Below are positions 33,863 to 42,089 of a stretch of DNA of 64,000 nt, one piece after another. The notes beneath the pieces are model-generated. The model saw only the letters and a list, made by a program, of their open reading frames with translations. It made no database searches and had not been told where the DNA came from. The position numbers and the translations under genes were made by a program. This DNA is from Chloracidobacterium sp. (GTDB lineage: Bacteria; Acidobacteriota; Blastocatellia; Pyrinomonadales; Pyrinomonadaceae): the NCBI GenBank assembly GCA_016716365.1, contig JADJWM010000017.1, positions 930,001-994,000 on the forward strand, written 5' to 3'. Position 1 is the first letter of the stretch. Each line of letters begins with the position of its first letter.

Positions 33863-35059
33863 ATGAACAGAGCAGAAATAGTTATCATCGGCGGCGGAGT
33901 TGTTGGGGCTTCCGTCGCCTTTCATTTGACCGAGCGGGGAGTCCGCGACGTGCTCATCCTAGAAAGCGAGTCCCGACAAGGCCGCGGATCGACCGGTGCA
34001 GCCACCGGCGGCGTCCGCGCCCAGTTCGAAACCGACATCAATATCAAGATGTCGCTTTATTCGATCGACTTTCTTAAAAACTGGGAATTCGACTGCGAGT
34101 ACGATCCCAAAGGCTACATTTTCTTTGCGACGACAGACGATCAGTTCGAATACTTAGAGAGGAATGTTCGGAAGCAAAGGGAATTGGGTGTGCCCGACGT
34201 GGATATCGTCGATGCCGCGGAGATCGGCCGCATCGTGCCAGGGATGAACACGGACGATATCACCGGCGGAAGCTTCGGCCAACACGACGGTTTCGTGAAT
34301 CCGCTGGCGATCATGCGAGGGTTCACGGAAGGTGCTCTTCGCGGCGGGGCGAGGATCGAATTCGGGCAGGAAGCGACGGGTTTTCGCGTCGAAGGCGGCC
34401 GGATCACAGGTGTCGAGACGACGGACGGCATGGTGGTGTGCGACACCGCGGTAGTTTGCACCGGGGCGGTTGCTTTCGAGTTGGCTGCGACGACGGGCAT
34501 CGATCTGCCCGTGACCCCTCAACGCCGGCAGATCGTTTGGTCACGAACCCGCGAGCCGCTCCCATCTGACCTGCCGATGGTGATCGATATCGGGACCGGT
34601 TTCCATTTTCGTCCGGCCAGAGAATTTACGCACGCGATGGGCAGTGGGCCGAAGCCTCCGTACGACGCGAACCGCCGGGACATCCTTTTCGCGTACCCGG
34701 ACCCTGATGAACCGACTTCGGTCAGCACGTCGTTTGATGAGTCGTTCATCGCGAAGGTCTATGAGCGGGCAAAGCATCGAGCGGATTTTCTATATGGATC
34801 TGAGGTGGTCCGCCAAAAATGTCGGGCGGGATTGTATGAGAACACGCCGGACCATCACGCGATCCTCGGCGGCTGCGGCGTCGATGGGCTTTATTTCGCC
34901 TGCGGTTTTTCGGGCCACGGCGTGATGCATTCGCCCGCGACCGGCCGGGCATTGAGCGAGATCATTCTCGACGGACGTGCGTCGTTCTTGGATGTTTCGT
35001 GTCTTTCGCTGGACCGGTTTGAGAAGGGCGAACAACTGCACGAGACCGCGTTCATCTAA
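33863..35059 (+). CDS. FAD-dependent oxidoreductase of the DAO (D-amino acid/sarcosine oxidase) family
   Basis: 398 residues. The FAD motif IVIIGGGVVGASVAFHLTERG is at the N-terminus, then ESESRQGRGSTGAATGGVR (flavin loop), and the C-terminal FAD motif GLYFACGFSGHGVMHSPATGR. The best known relatives are sarcosine oxidase beta subunits, D-amino-acid dehydrogenases and glycine oxidase. The His-containing ending CRAGLYENTPDHHAILG is the pattern of the SoxB/DadA-like group. It would oxidise an N-methyl or D-amino acid, or a related amine. No alpha or gamma subunit lies nearby, so a single-chain enzyme is likely. The deacetylase gene follows about 80 bases downstream and may be cotranscribed. Confidence 0.87.
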   Translation: MNRAEIVIIGGGVVGASVAFHLTERGVRDVLILESESRQGRGSTGAATGGVRAQFETDINIKMSLYSIDFLKNWEFDCEYDPKGYIFFATTDDQFEYLERNVRKQRELGVPDVDIVDAAEIGRIVPGMNTDDITGGSFGQHDGFVNPLAIMRGFTEGALRGGARIEFGQEATGFRVEGGRITGVETTDGMVVCDTAVVCTGAVAFELAATTGIDLPVTPQRRQIVWSRTREPLPSDLPMVIDIGTGFHFRPAREFTHAMGSGPKPPYDANRRDILFAYPDPDEPTSVSTSFDESFIAKVYERAKHRADFLYGSEVVRQKCRAGLYENTPDHHAILGGCGVDGLYFACGFSGHGVMHSPATGRALSEIILDGRASFLDVSCLSLDRFEKGEQLHETAFI

Positions 35060-35140
35060 AGTCGTTCTACAGCTTCACACAAATAAACACCGATCGGACC
35101 AGGATCACCTTCTCTGCTCTTGTATGCTAATCTGTCGCAA

Positions 35141-36088
35141 ATGAAGACAGCTCTTGTCCATCACCCCGCTTACGAAAAGCACGAGACCGGCCCCGGGCAT
35201 CCGGAATCGCCCGAGCGGTACAGGGTCGTCATCGATGCGTTGAAAGGCGACGATCAGATCTGGACCTCACTGACTGAGGTGATCCCGGAAAAGGCGCCTC
35301 GCGGAGTCATCCAGGCGGCGCACACGAAGGACCACTACAAGAGGGTCGAGACGGCATTTGCGAACGGACTAGACCGGCTCGACATGGACACGACGATCTC
35401 GATGGGATCTTTCGACGCTTCGATCTACGCGGCCGGCGGGGGCATCGCGGCGGTCGATGCGATCATGTCGGGCGATGCGGACAACGCATTTGTCGCGGTC
35501 CGGCCGCCCGGACATCACGCGACCGCCGAACGGACGATGGGCTTCTGTATGTTCAACAACGTAGCCGTGGCCGCCCGCTACGCGCAGAACAAGTACAAGG
35601 AGATCGACCGTGTAGTCATCATCGATTGGGACGTTCACCACGGCAACGGCACGCAAGGCATCTTTTACAGCGATCCGTCCGTGTTCTTTTTTTCGATGCA
35701 TCAATATCCTTGGTATCCGGGCACCGGCTCCCGCGGCGAGACCGGGCAGGGCAAGGGGCTCGGCAGCACTCTGAACGTTCCGGTCAGGGCGTTCACCAAA
35801 GCTAAGGACCAGCGGTCGTCGTTCGATTCGGCAATCAGCGAGATCGCGTCGAAGATCAAGCCGGACATGATATTCATCTCGGCGGGCTTCGACGCCCACC
35901 TTACCGATCCGCTCGGACAGCTTCAGCTCGAAGACCCCGATTACGACGCGATGACAAATACCGTCAAGCAGTGGGCCGCCGAAAGCTGCGGCGGAAGGAT
36001 CGTTTCGTGTATGGAAGGCGGCTACAATCTTGAGACGCTCGGCGGGACGGTCCGCAGCCATGTCGCGGCCCTTCGCGATCGCACGTGA
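35141..36088 (+). CDS. Histone-deacetylase-family amidohydrolase (AcuC/HDAC-like)
   Basis: 315 residues. The zinc ligands are Asp164, His166 (IDWDVHHGNGTQ) and Asp251 (SAGFDAH); the charge-relay His pair is at 125-126 (RPPGHHATAE). The full domain HPESPERYRVV, GFCMFNN and MHQYPWYPGTG is intact. Bacterial members deacetylate acetylated lysines, polyamines or small amides; acetoin-utilisation AcuC and acetylpolyamine amidohydrolases are close relatives. GHPESPERY and PGTG favour a HdaH/AcuC-type protein lysine deacetylase. ATG 35141 is used; a TTG at 35120 is less likely. It follows the DAO oxidase gene. Confidence 0.93.
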   Translation: MKTALVHHPAYEKHETGPGHPESPERYRVVIDALKGDDQIWTSLTEVIPEKAPRGVIQAAHTKDHYKRVETAFANGLDRLDMDTTISMGSFDASIYAAGGGIAAVDAIMSGDADNAFVAVRPPGHHATAERTMGFCMFNNVAVAARYAQNKYKEIDRVVIIDWDVHHGNGTQGIFYSDPSVFFFSMHQYPWYPGTGSRGETGQGKGLGSTLNVPVRAFTKAKDQRSSFDSAISEIASKIKPDMIFISAGFDAHLTDPLGQLQLEDPDYDAMTNTVKQWAAESCGGRIVSCMEGGYNLETLGGTVRSHVAALRDRT

Positions 36089-36252
36089 ATGCGTCGTATC
36101 GGTCTTCGAAATTTCCCTTCTCGCGACACATCGTTCTGCCTTTTTCTTCGGATCCGTCACGGCCGAACCCGCGTCGGGACGCTCTCCTAAACAATCGGTC
36201 TGCGTTGTGGTAACATCGTCGCATCCGATAGTCCAAACAAGGAGAACCTGCA

Positions 36253-36534
36253 ATGCCGGACATTGAGTCAGTATGCGTTCAGTGCAAAGAGCCGTTCGTC
36301 TTCACCGAGAAAGAACAGGAGATGTTTTACCAGCGGAACATGATGGCTCCGCAGCGGTGTACGAAATGCCGTTCGAAAAAGGCCGCCACCGGAGAGAACG
36401 CGCCGAAACGATTTGAGATCGTTTGCGATCACTGCGGCAAGCATGATCAGGTCCCGTTCCAGCCCAAGGTCGGCCGAAGCGTCCTGTGCCGCGAATGCCA
36501 CGAAGCCAGCCGATCGCGTGCGAAATTCGCCTGA
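36253..36534 (+). CDS. Small two-zinc-ribbon protein
   Basis: 93 residues with four Cys pairs: CVQC and CTKC form one ribbon (zf-trcl-like, with VFTEKEQEMFYQRNM between), and CDHC and CREC form a second, with VPFQPKVGRSVLCRECH, a well-known ending of the family. A ribosome-binding site, AAGGAGAA, lies about 7 bases before the ATG. Such proteins often have an RNA- or protein-binding role. The two halves are joined by a Lys/Arg-rich linker (KKAATGENAPKRF). The neighbours give no functional hint. Confidence 0.85.
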   Translation: MPDIESVCVQCKEPFVFTEKEQEMFYQRNMMAPQRCTKCRSKKAATGENAPKRFEIVCDHCGKHDQVPFQPKVGRSVLCRECHEASRSRAKFA

Positions 36535-36612
36535 CTCCCTCCCGTTTCGTCGAACCGGCCTATCCGATCATCCCTCATTTCAGATCCGCCAACCGCGGGA
36601 GACCAATGACTT

Positions 36613-37407
36613 ATGTCCTTTGACACGGTGAACTATTCCTTTAACGGCAGCGTCGCGACGGTTCAAATGAACCGGCCCGAGGCGTTGAACGCCCTTTCGC
36701 TCCAGTTAAGCCTCGATCTGAGGGCGGCAATCGAGAAGGCCCGTGAAGACGGGGCCCGTGCAGTGATCCTTACCGGCTCGGGACGGGCATTTTGCTCCGG
36801 CGGGGACCTTCGCGAAATGCGTGCGATGGGCGAGAAAGAAGGGAACATCGAAGCGTTCCTCGATTCTCCGCTAAAGTCGCTGCACGATGTGATCTTGTTG
36901 ATCCGAGAGACGCCGGTCCCCTTCATCGCCGCCGTTAACGGTGTTTGCGCGGGAGCCGGGACCAATTTTGCGCTCGCGTGCGATCTTGTGCTGGCGGCGG
37001 ACGACGCTTCGTTCAATGAGGCCTTTGTTCGAATCGGCTTGTCGCCCGATTGCGGCGGCTCGTTCTTCCTGCCAAGAGTGGTCGGCGAGAAGATCGCCAC
37101 GGAATTGTTCATGACGGGCGGCACCATCGACGCAAAACGCGCGGCCGAACTCGGGATGATCAATCGCGTGGTTCCCGCCGCTGACCTTCTCGATGAAGCA
37201 GGGAAACTCGCCGCCCAACTCGCCGCCGGCCCGACCGGCTCATATGGACGCATCAAGCGGATGATGAATGCGACATTTTCAAACGACCTGCGCTCTCAAC
37301 TCGACCTCGAGGCCCAATGCCAACTCGAATCGGGGAAAGCGGCAGACTTCAAGGAAGGCGTCAACGCTTTTTTCGAAAAGCGTCCTCCTAAATTCACCGG
37401 CAAGTAA
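36613..37407 (+). CDS. Enoyl-CoA hydratase/isomerase
   Basis: 264 residues of the crotonase fold. FCSGGDLREM forms the oxyanion/CoA-binding segment, VNGVCAGAGTNFALACD the second one, and VRIGLSPDCGGSFFLPR follows. In hydratases the catalytic pair is two Glu; here the second site is Asp (LSPD), as in many isomerases and PaaG-like enzymes. Thus delta-isomerisation, or a reaction in phenylacetate or fatty-acid degradation, is more likely than simple hydration; substrate unknown. It is a single gene followed by a terminator. Confidence 0.9.
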   Translation: MSFDTVNYSFNGSVATVQMNRPEALNALSLQLSLDLRAAIEKAREDGARAVILTGSGRAFCSGGDLREMRAMGEKEGNIEAFLDSPLKSLHDVILLIRETPVPFIAAVNGVCAGAGTNFALACDLVLAADDASFNEAFVRIGLSPDCGGSFFLPRVVGEKIATELFMTGGTIDAKRAAELGMINRVVPAADLLDEAGKLAAQLAAGPTGSYGRIKRMMNATFSNDLRSQLDLEAQCQLESGKAADFKEGVNAFFEKRPPKFTGK

Positions 37408-37432
37408 ACCCTGAATAATTTCGCCCTTTCCG

Positions 37433-37460
37433 AATGCGGTTGACATCGACCGCATTTTTC
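37433..37460 (+). terminator. Rho-independent terminator after the enoyl-CoA hydratase gene
   Basis: AATGCGGT (37433-37440) pairs with ACCGCATT (37449-37456) around an 8-base loop, followed by a T-run (five T in total at 37455-37459). It separates the hydratase transcript from the Fur-box-controlled genes. Confidence 0.8.
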
Positions 37461-37479
37461 GTTTGAATGATACTCAGCT

Positions 37480-37498
37480 GAAAATGAAAATCATTTTC
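37480..37498 (+). promoter_or_regulatory. Fur box (ferric uptake regulator operator)
   Basis: GAAAATGAAAATCATTTTC matches the 19-base Fur consensus GATAATGATAATCATTATC at 16 of 19 positions by direct comparison. It ends 13 bases before the start codon of the small CxxC protein, where bound Fur would block transcription or translation initiation. It implies that the two genes downstream are switched on in iron-poor conditions. Confidence 0.85.
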
Positions 37499-37511
37499 AA
37501 TAAAGAAGATC

Positions 37512-37751
37512 ATGGAAATAACAAGGACCGCGCGTCCGCTCCGGAAGCGGGCTGAAGTGAAGCTGTGGATCTGCGGCGCATGCGACGTAGTTCACATGTC
37601 GGTAGACAAGTCGGTGCTGAGTTTTGACCGGAGCGAGTTCTCCGAACTCGCGGATGCGGTCGGCGACCTGTACTCGGCCGAGTGGGTTCAAAAAGGCAAA
37701 GCGCTTTCGATCCTCGACCTCGCTTCATTGCAAGGCGACACCGTGCATTGA
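37512..37751 (+). CDS. Small iron-regulated protein with a CxxC motif
   Basis: 79 residues with no signal peptide. The centre is KLWICGACDVVHMSVDKSVLSFDRSEFSELADAV. The CxxC could bind metal or be redox-active; only two Cys are present, so a metal site would need other ligands or a dimer. The VHM-then-LSF-then-EF-L spacing resembles small proteins of unknown function in other bacteria (DUF6686-like by memory), but the family is not certain. A Fur box ends 13 bases upstream. The next gene begins four bases after its stop, so the two form one transcription unit. Confidence 0.72.
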   Translation: MEITRTARPLRKRAEVKLWICGACDVVHMSVDKSVLSFDRSEFSELADAVGDLYSAEWVQKGKALSILDLASLQGDTVH

Positions 37752-37755
37752 GCCG

Positions 37756-38895
37756 ATGAGAGCTTTTCGACAGGTCCTTTTCTGGCTCCATCTTTCCGCA
37801 GGCTTGGTCGCCGGCGTAGTGATCTTTGTCATGTGCGTGACAGGCGCGCTGCTCGCTTTCGAGCGGCAGACGATCGAATGGTCGGAGAGCGATGCGCGCT
37901 TTGTACCTGTACGCAATGAGCCCAGAGTTGGACCCGCCGAAGTGCTCGCGAAGGTTGTCGAGGCGAACCCCGATGCGAAGCTCGCATCGATCGCGATCAA
38001 GAATGAGCCCGGAGCGACGTGGGAGATCTCGTTTGGCCGGGACGGGGTTGTTTTCGCCGATCCCTACACCGGAGCGATCACCGGCGAGAGTAATAAGAAG
38101 GTCCGAAGTGTAATGTCGACGCTTCGTGAGTGGCATCGGTACCTCGCGTTGTCGGGCGACCAACGGCCGGTCGGTAAAGCGATCACCGGAGCGGCCAATC
38201 TGCTGTTTCTTTTCCTGACGATCTCGGGCATTTATATCTGGTTTCCCCGGAATCTGATCTGGAAGGCCGTGCGACCCGTGATCTGGCTTCGGGGCGGGCA
38301 GCGAGGAAAGGCGCGCAACTTTAACTGGCATAATACGATCGGATTCTGGACGTCGCTTTTCCTGATCGTTTTTACGCTCACGGCCATGGTCATCTCGTAT
38401 CAATGGGCGTCGATTCTTCTTTACACGCTCACCGGCAACGAGGTGCCCGAACAGGGCCAGCGGCAGCAGCAGCCGCCCCGCGAGGAAGCCTTCGTGATCC
38501 CGGCAAACCTCGACCGCATGTGGGCGAAAGCGGAAGTTCAGGCTCCGAACTGGAAGTCGATCGCGCTCCGCTTACCTGCGAATGAGTCCGCCGTCTTTAC
38601 GATCGACGAGGGCATCTATTGGAACATTTTTGGACGTTCTACTCTCACGTCCGATCCGGGAACCGCGGAGATCCAGAAGTGGGAGCCGTATGGTGAGAGA
38701 AATGCGGCAATGCAGCTTCGATCGTGGTTCCGGTTCACCCACACGGGCGAGACCGGCGGCATTCCCGGACAGATCTTAGGCCTGATCGCATGCATCGGGG
38801 GAGCGTTCCTCGTCTGGACCGGATTCTCGCTTGCATTCAGACGATTCAGAAGTTGGTTGCAACGACGCCGCAATGGCGTGGATGCACTCTCGTAA
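37756..38895 (+). CDS. PepSY-associated transmembrane protein (iron-uptake-related reductase-like)
   Basis: 379 residues. ATG 37756 starts the first membrane helix (QVLFWLHLSAGLVAGVVIFV). A PepSY-like segment follows, then EWHRYLALSGDQRPVG and a second helix (FLFLTISGIYIWFPRN), HNTIGFWTSLFLIVFTLTAMV, and a last helix (LIACIGGAFLVWTGFSLA). His in FWLHLS, EWHRYL, WHNTIG and FRFTHTG are placed like the heme/metal ligands of this family, whose members are linked to siderophore iron reduction at the inner membrane. It lies under the Fur box with the small CxxC gene. No siderophore receptor is next to it. Confidence 0.87.
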   Translation: MRAFRQVLFWLHLSAGLVAGVVIFVMCVTGALLAFERQTIEWSESDARFVPVRNEPRVGPAEVLAKVVEANPDAKLASIAIKNEPGATWEISFGRDGVVFADPYTGAITGESNKKVRSVMSTLREWHRYLALSGDQRPVGKAITGAANLLFLFLTISGIYIWFPRNLIWKAVRPVIWLRGGQRGKARNFNWHNTIGFWTSLFLIVFTLTAMVISYQWASILLYTLTGNEVPEQGQRQQQPPREEAFVIPANLDRMWAKAEVQAPNWKSIALRLPANESAVFTIDEGIYWNIFGRSTLTSDPGTAEIQKWEPYGERNAAMQLRSWFRFTHTGETGGIPGQILGLIACIGGAFLVWTGFSLAFRRFRSWLQRRRNGVDALS

Positions 38896-39021
38896 CACCC
38901 TCCTTGGAAATACTATAAAACTCGGTCTCTATCTCGAACGGCACTTTGGAAACGGAGTGCCGCCCGCCTTTTATATGTCCGCATTTCAGCTTCTACTGCG
39001 GCATAAGTATCATCGACATTT

Positions 39022-40341
39022 ATGGTGTCGCTGACCTACGGCCAACTCATCCGCGGCAACCGAAATTTCCGCAATCTTTTGACCGGGCAATTCATCTCGG
39101 AGCTCGGCAACTGGTTCAACTTTATCGCCGGCCTGGGCCTGGTGCGCGTGGTGAGCGATGCATCACCCATCGCGGCCGGTATCTTCTTCGTTTGCCGGCT
39201 GCTGCCGTTCGCTTTTGCCTCGCCGATCGCGGGCACTTTCGTCGACCGGTTCTCCCGGCGGCAGGTGATGATCTGGACGGACATTGCGCGGTTTTTCATC
39301 GCCCTCGCATTCCTTCTGGTGACCGCGGCGGATGACCTTTGGATCGCGTATCTTGCGACCGCACTCCTTTCGAATTTCGGTGCGTTCTTTGACGGAGCGA
39401 AAAATGCGGCTACGCCGAACCTTACCAAGGCTGAGGGCCTACTTGCCGGCACCGCGTTGATGTTCTCAACTCGGTTCCTGCTGATGGCGATCGGCTCGGC
39501 TCTTGGCGGATGGGCGGCATCGGTGTTCGGATATGAGGTCGCGTTCGTTATAAATGCGGTCTCGTTCCTCGTGTCCGCTTACCTGGTTTGGCTTATCCCT
39601 GAAGAGGCTACCCGCGACGCCGGGACCGGCGAGAGGATGGCAGCGACCGAAAAACGCGCGTCATTCACGCGGGACATGCGCGAAGGGATCAACTACGCGT
39701 TCACGAGCCACTTTGCTCTGACGATTCTCTTGATCAACATCATCTGGGCGATCGGCGGCGGGGCGGTTAATGTCATCTTTGAACGCGTCGGCGGCATCCA
39801 CTTTGCTGAGTTGGAGGGTTGGAACCCCGACCGAGCCGTCGCGATCCTGTGGACGGCGTCCGGTTTCGGCCTGACGCTCGGAATGCTGATCGCGCATCGC
39901 ACATCGCTGATGCTCGAGATACGCAATCGCCACAGCACGTTCATTTGGACCACGCTGATCATTCACGGGATCCTCTTTTCGATCGCGGGTTTCATGCCCA
40001 CGCTCTGGCTGTTCGTCGTCTTTGTGTTTATCTCGAGGGCGTTGATCGGGGTGGAATATGCGATCCAGGAGACACTCTTCCAACGTAGCCTCCCCGACTA
40101 CATTCGCGGACGGATCTCGACGATCGACCGCGGGGCCGAGTTGATGGTCTTCGGGCTCTCCAGCTATGTTTCGGCGGCGTTAATGTTCTATATCACGCCG
40201 ATGACCCTGACGATCGCGTCGGGCGTGTTGTCGGCGTCGGCGGGTCTGGTCTGGTATTTCCGGCACCGCGACGACGACTTCCGCTCCGGGGCCGGGAATG
40301 CCGCGGTCGCCTCCGGTGAGGACGCCCCTGAGCCAGCCTAA
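39022..40341 (+). CDS. MFS permease (MFS_3 / EntS-like exporter family)
   Basis: 439 residues, about 12 membrane helices. The start NFRNLLTGQFISELGNWFNFIAGL is typical of the EntS-type group, followed by PIAGTFVDRFSRRQVMIW, the conserved loop 2-3. The middle has a long cytosolic loop (TRDAGTGERMAATEKRAS). Such carriers export siderophores, macrolides or other small compounds; it could export a siderophore, as the genes just upstream are Fur-controlled, but this is inference, and 126 bases separate the two. Its stop overlaps the stop of the convergent gene by three bases. Confidence 0.88.
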   Translation: MVSLTYGQLIRGNRNFRNLLTGQFISELGNWFNFIAGLGLVRVVSDASPIAAGIFFVCRLLPFAFASPIAGTFVDRFSRRQVMIWTDIARFFIALAFLLVTAADDLWIAYLATALLSNFGAFFDGAKNAATPNLTKAEGLLAGTALMFSTRFLLMAIGSALGGWAASVFGYEVAFVINAVSFLVSAYLVWLIPEEATRDAGTGERMAATEKRASFTRDMREGINYAFTSHFALTILLINIIWAIGGGAVNVIFERVGGIHFAELEGWNPDRAVAILWTASGFGLTLGMLIAHRTSLMLEIRNRHSTFIWTTLIIHGILFSIAGFMPTLWLFVVFVFISRALIGVEYAIQETLFQRSLPDYIRGRISTIDRGAELMVFGLSSYVSAALMFYITPMTLTIASGVLSASAGLVWYFRHRDDDFRSGAGNAAVASGEDAPEPA

Positions 40342-41270
40342 GCTGTGATGATGACGGCACGCGTGCCGGTCAGTTCGGAGAAATCCTTTGTATAGATCGT
40401 TTCGACCCGGCGGATGCCGGCGATCACGTTAACGATCTCCTGCGTCGAGACCAGGCCGCCTTCGACATGGGCGATCGCCCAGTTCTTTATGTGCGTCGCC
40501 CTCGAGAGTGCCGCCCCGACGATCTTTAGATACTGTGATTTTGTCTCGACCGGGCCGCCGAGCTTCCCGTGCCGGGCAGCCTCGAAATCGGGCCAGAAAT
40601 CGTCGTTTCCCCTCAGCCATTCCTCACGCCAGACCGCTTTGTCGGGAACGGCCGTACGGCCGCCCGAATCGGCCGTCGGCAGCCGCATGAACAGCAGATC
40701 GGCAGGGCTTTCGGCTATGAAGTCCTCGGCCGATTTGTTCAGGCATGAATTGTTATGTCCGTTGTCCACAGTTTCGGCCAGGCAAGTGGAAAGCCGCCGG
40801 TAAACGGTCGAGAGCGGCTGGCGGAGGTCGCGGGTCGCCTCGGTGAACGAAAGGACGTAATCCCCGACCGCCATCGAGAGGGTGGCCGCCATAGCGAAGG
40901 CGAAAGGGGACTTCAGGCGCTCCAGATTCACTCGAATATTATCGAACCACCAGGAGTCGGTCTCGCTGAACCACGTCCTGAGAGCAGGGTTGCGCAACCG
41001 GTTGCCGGGCACGTAAACATCCTCGAGAACGATGTTGATGTCGTCCTCGGTCAATCGCTCTCCGTTGTTCTGGATCGCCGCAAGAGCCCGCGTCCAAGCG
41101 GACTGGAGCGGGTCATTGGCGAGGATCCTTTTGAGGTCACGTTTAAGGTAGCTCCCGAGTGCCGGATCGGGGGTGAACGGAATAGCGATGGTCTCAAAGC
41201 GTTGGCGGCGCAGCACGTTCAATTCGAACGCGAGCCAGCTTCTGGGGATAAAGATCGGCTGTCTAGTCAT
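40338..41270 (-). CDS. Degenerate D12-class DNA-methyltransferase-like protein
   Basis: About 310 residues. I do not find a named family, but the order resembles D12-class adenine methyltransferases: FTPDPALGSYLKRDLKRILAND at the place of the FxGxGS motif I and the AND motif, then ALAAIQNNGERLTEDDI, then WFDNIRVNLERL and, near residue 200, AEDFIAESPADLLFMRLP at the place of the DPPY motif. Both the glycine-rich motif and DPPY are lost, so methyl transfer looks impossible. It starts at an ATG that overlaps the HD-GYP gene end by 8 bases, so the two are translated together. It may be a DNA- or nucleotide-binding relic; similarity is from memory and uncertain. Confidence 0.6.
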   Translation of the reverse strand: MTRQPIFIPRSWLAFELNVLRRQRFETIAIPFTPDPALGSYLKRDLKRILANDPLQSAWTRALAAIQNNGERLTEDDINIVLEDVYVPGNRLRNPALRTWFSETDSWWFDNIRVNLERLKSPFAFAMAATLSMAVGDYVLSFTEATRDLRQPLSTVYRRLSTCLAETVDNGHNNSCLNKSAEDFIAESPADLLFMRLPTADSGGRTAVPDKAVWREEWLRGNDDFWPDFEAARHGKLGGPVETKSQYLKIVGAALSRATHIKNWAIAHVEGGLVSTQEIVNVIAGIRRVETIYTKDFSELTGTRAVIITA

Positions 41271-42021
41271 TGTTGGCGAAACGATGAAGCGGCTGTTCGT
41301 CCACAGGTGCAGACTCAAGCTGCGGCGGGGAATCGACCGGAAACAGGCCGCTTCTGACGGTGGTCACACGGGGAACGTCGAGCGCTTCCTTTTCCCGGGG
41401 CGGCGGCGGTGTTTCGGGCCTGGCCCGCCGTTCGACCTCAAGATCTATGTAATCACACGAGAAAAAAGCCTGAACGACGCGAGGGTCGAATTCGATGCCG
41501 GTCCAGTCCACGATGTAGGCCTTTGCTTCTGAAACGGTCATCGCCTTTCGCCTCGGGCGGTCGTCCCGCAGGGCCGCGAACGAATCCGCGACACGGAGGA
41601 TCCGGGCCGCGAGCGGGATCTGTTCGCCCTCGAGCGCGTCCGGATAGCCGCTGCCGTTCCACCACTCGTGATGCCATCGGATGAGGAGCTGCACTCCTCG
41701 GGAATAACCGCGTTTTGAGGCCTCCTGCTCACCGATGACCGGATGACGCTGCATGTCGAGCCGTTCGCTCGCCGACAGAGGCCGGTTCTGCCGGATGTAA
41801 TCGCGGTTCATCACCATCTCACCGATGTCGTGAAGCAGTGCCGCCTGCTGCATAAAGAAGCGGTCGTGGGCCGCAAGATTGAAGTACTTTCCGATCGAAT
41901 CGGCGATAGCGGCGATCCGTAGGCCGTGCGCATGCGTGTAGCCTTCAAACTCGTCGATCTCGGACGAGAGCTCGAGGAGTTTTTCATCAAAATTCGTTTC
42001 GGTTGCTCGGGGTGCGTGCAT
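41263..42021 (-). CDS. HD-GYP-type phosphohydrolase
   Basis: 252 residues, cytoplasmic. The metal-binding HD motif is in LLHDIGEMV, with HPVIGEQE, then IRWHHEWWNGSGYPDALEG (the GYP signature) and ILRVADSFAALRDDRP. HD-GYP proteins hydrolyse cyclic di-GMP; HDIGE in place of HDIGK is a variant of the usual sequence, so activity is likely but not sure. There is no receiver or sensor domain; a Pro-rich C-terminal tail of about 50 residues (PETPPPPREKE) follows. It precedes and overlaps the D12-like gene. Confidence 0.87.
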   Translation of the reverse strand: MHAPRATETNFDEKLLELSSEIDEFEGYTHAHGLRIAAIADSIGKYFNLAAHDRFFMQQAALLHDIGEMVMNRDYIRQNRPLSASERLDMQRHPVIGEQEASKRGYSRGVQLLIRWHHEWWNGSGYPDALEGEQIPLAARILRVADSFAALRDDRPRRKAMTVSEAKAYIVDWTGIEFDPRVVQAFFSCDYIDLEVERRARPETPPPPREKEALDVPRVTTVRSGLFPVDSPPQLESAPVDEQPLHRFANND

Positions 42022-42089
42022 AGCCGGTGGCGCTCAAGAAAAAGAATCTTATCACAGAGGGTCCCATGCCGCCGACCGGACACGGGCTG

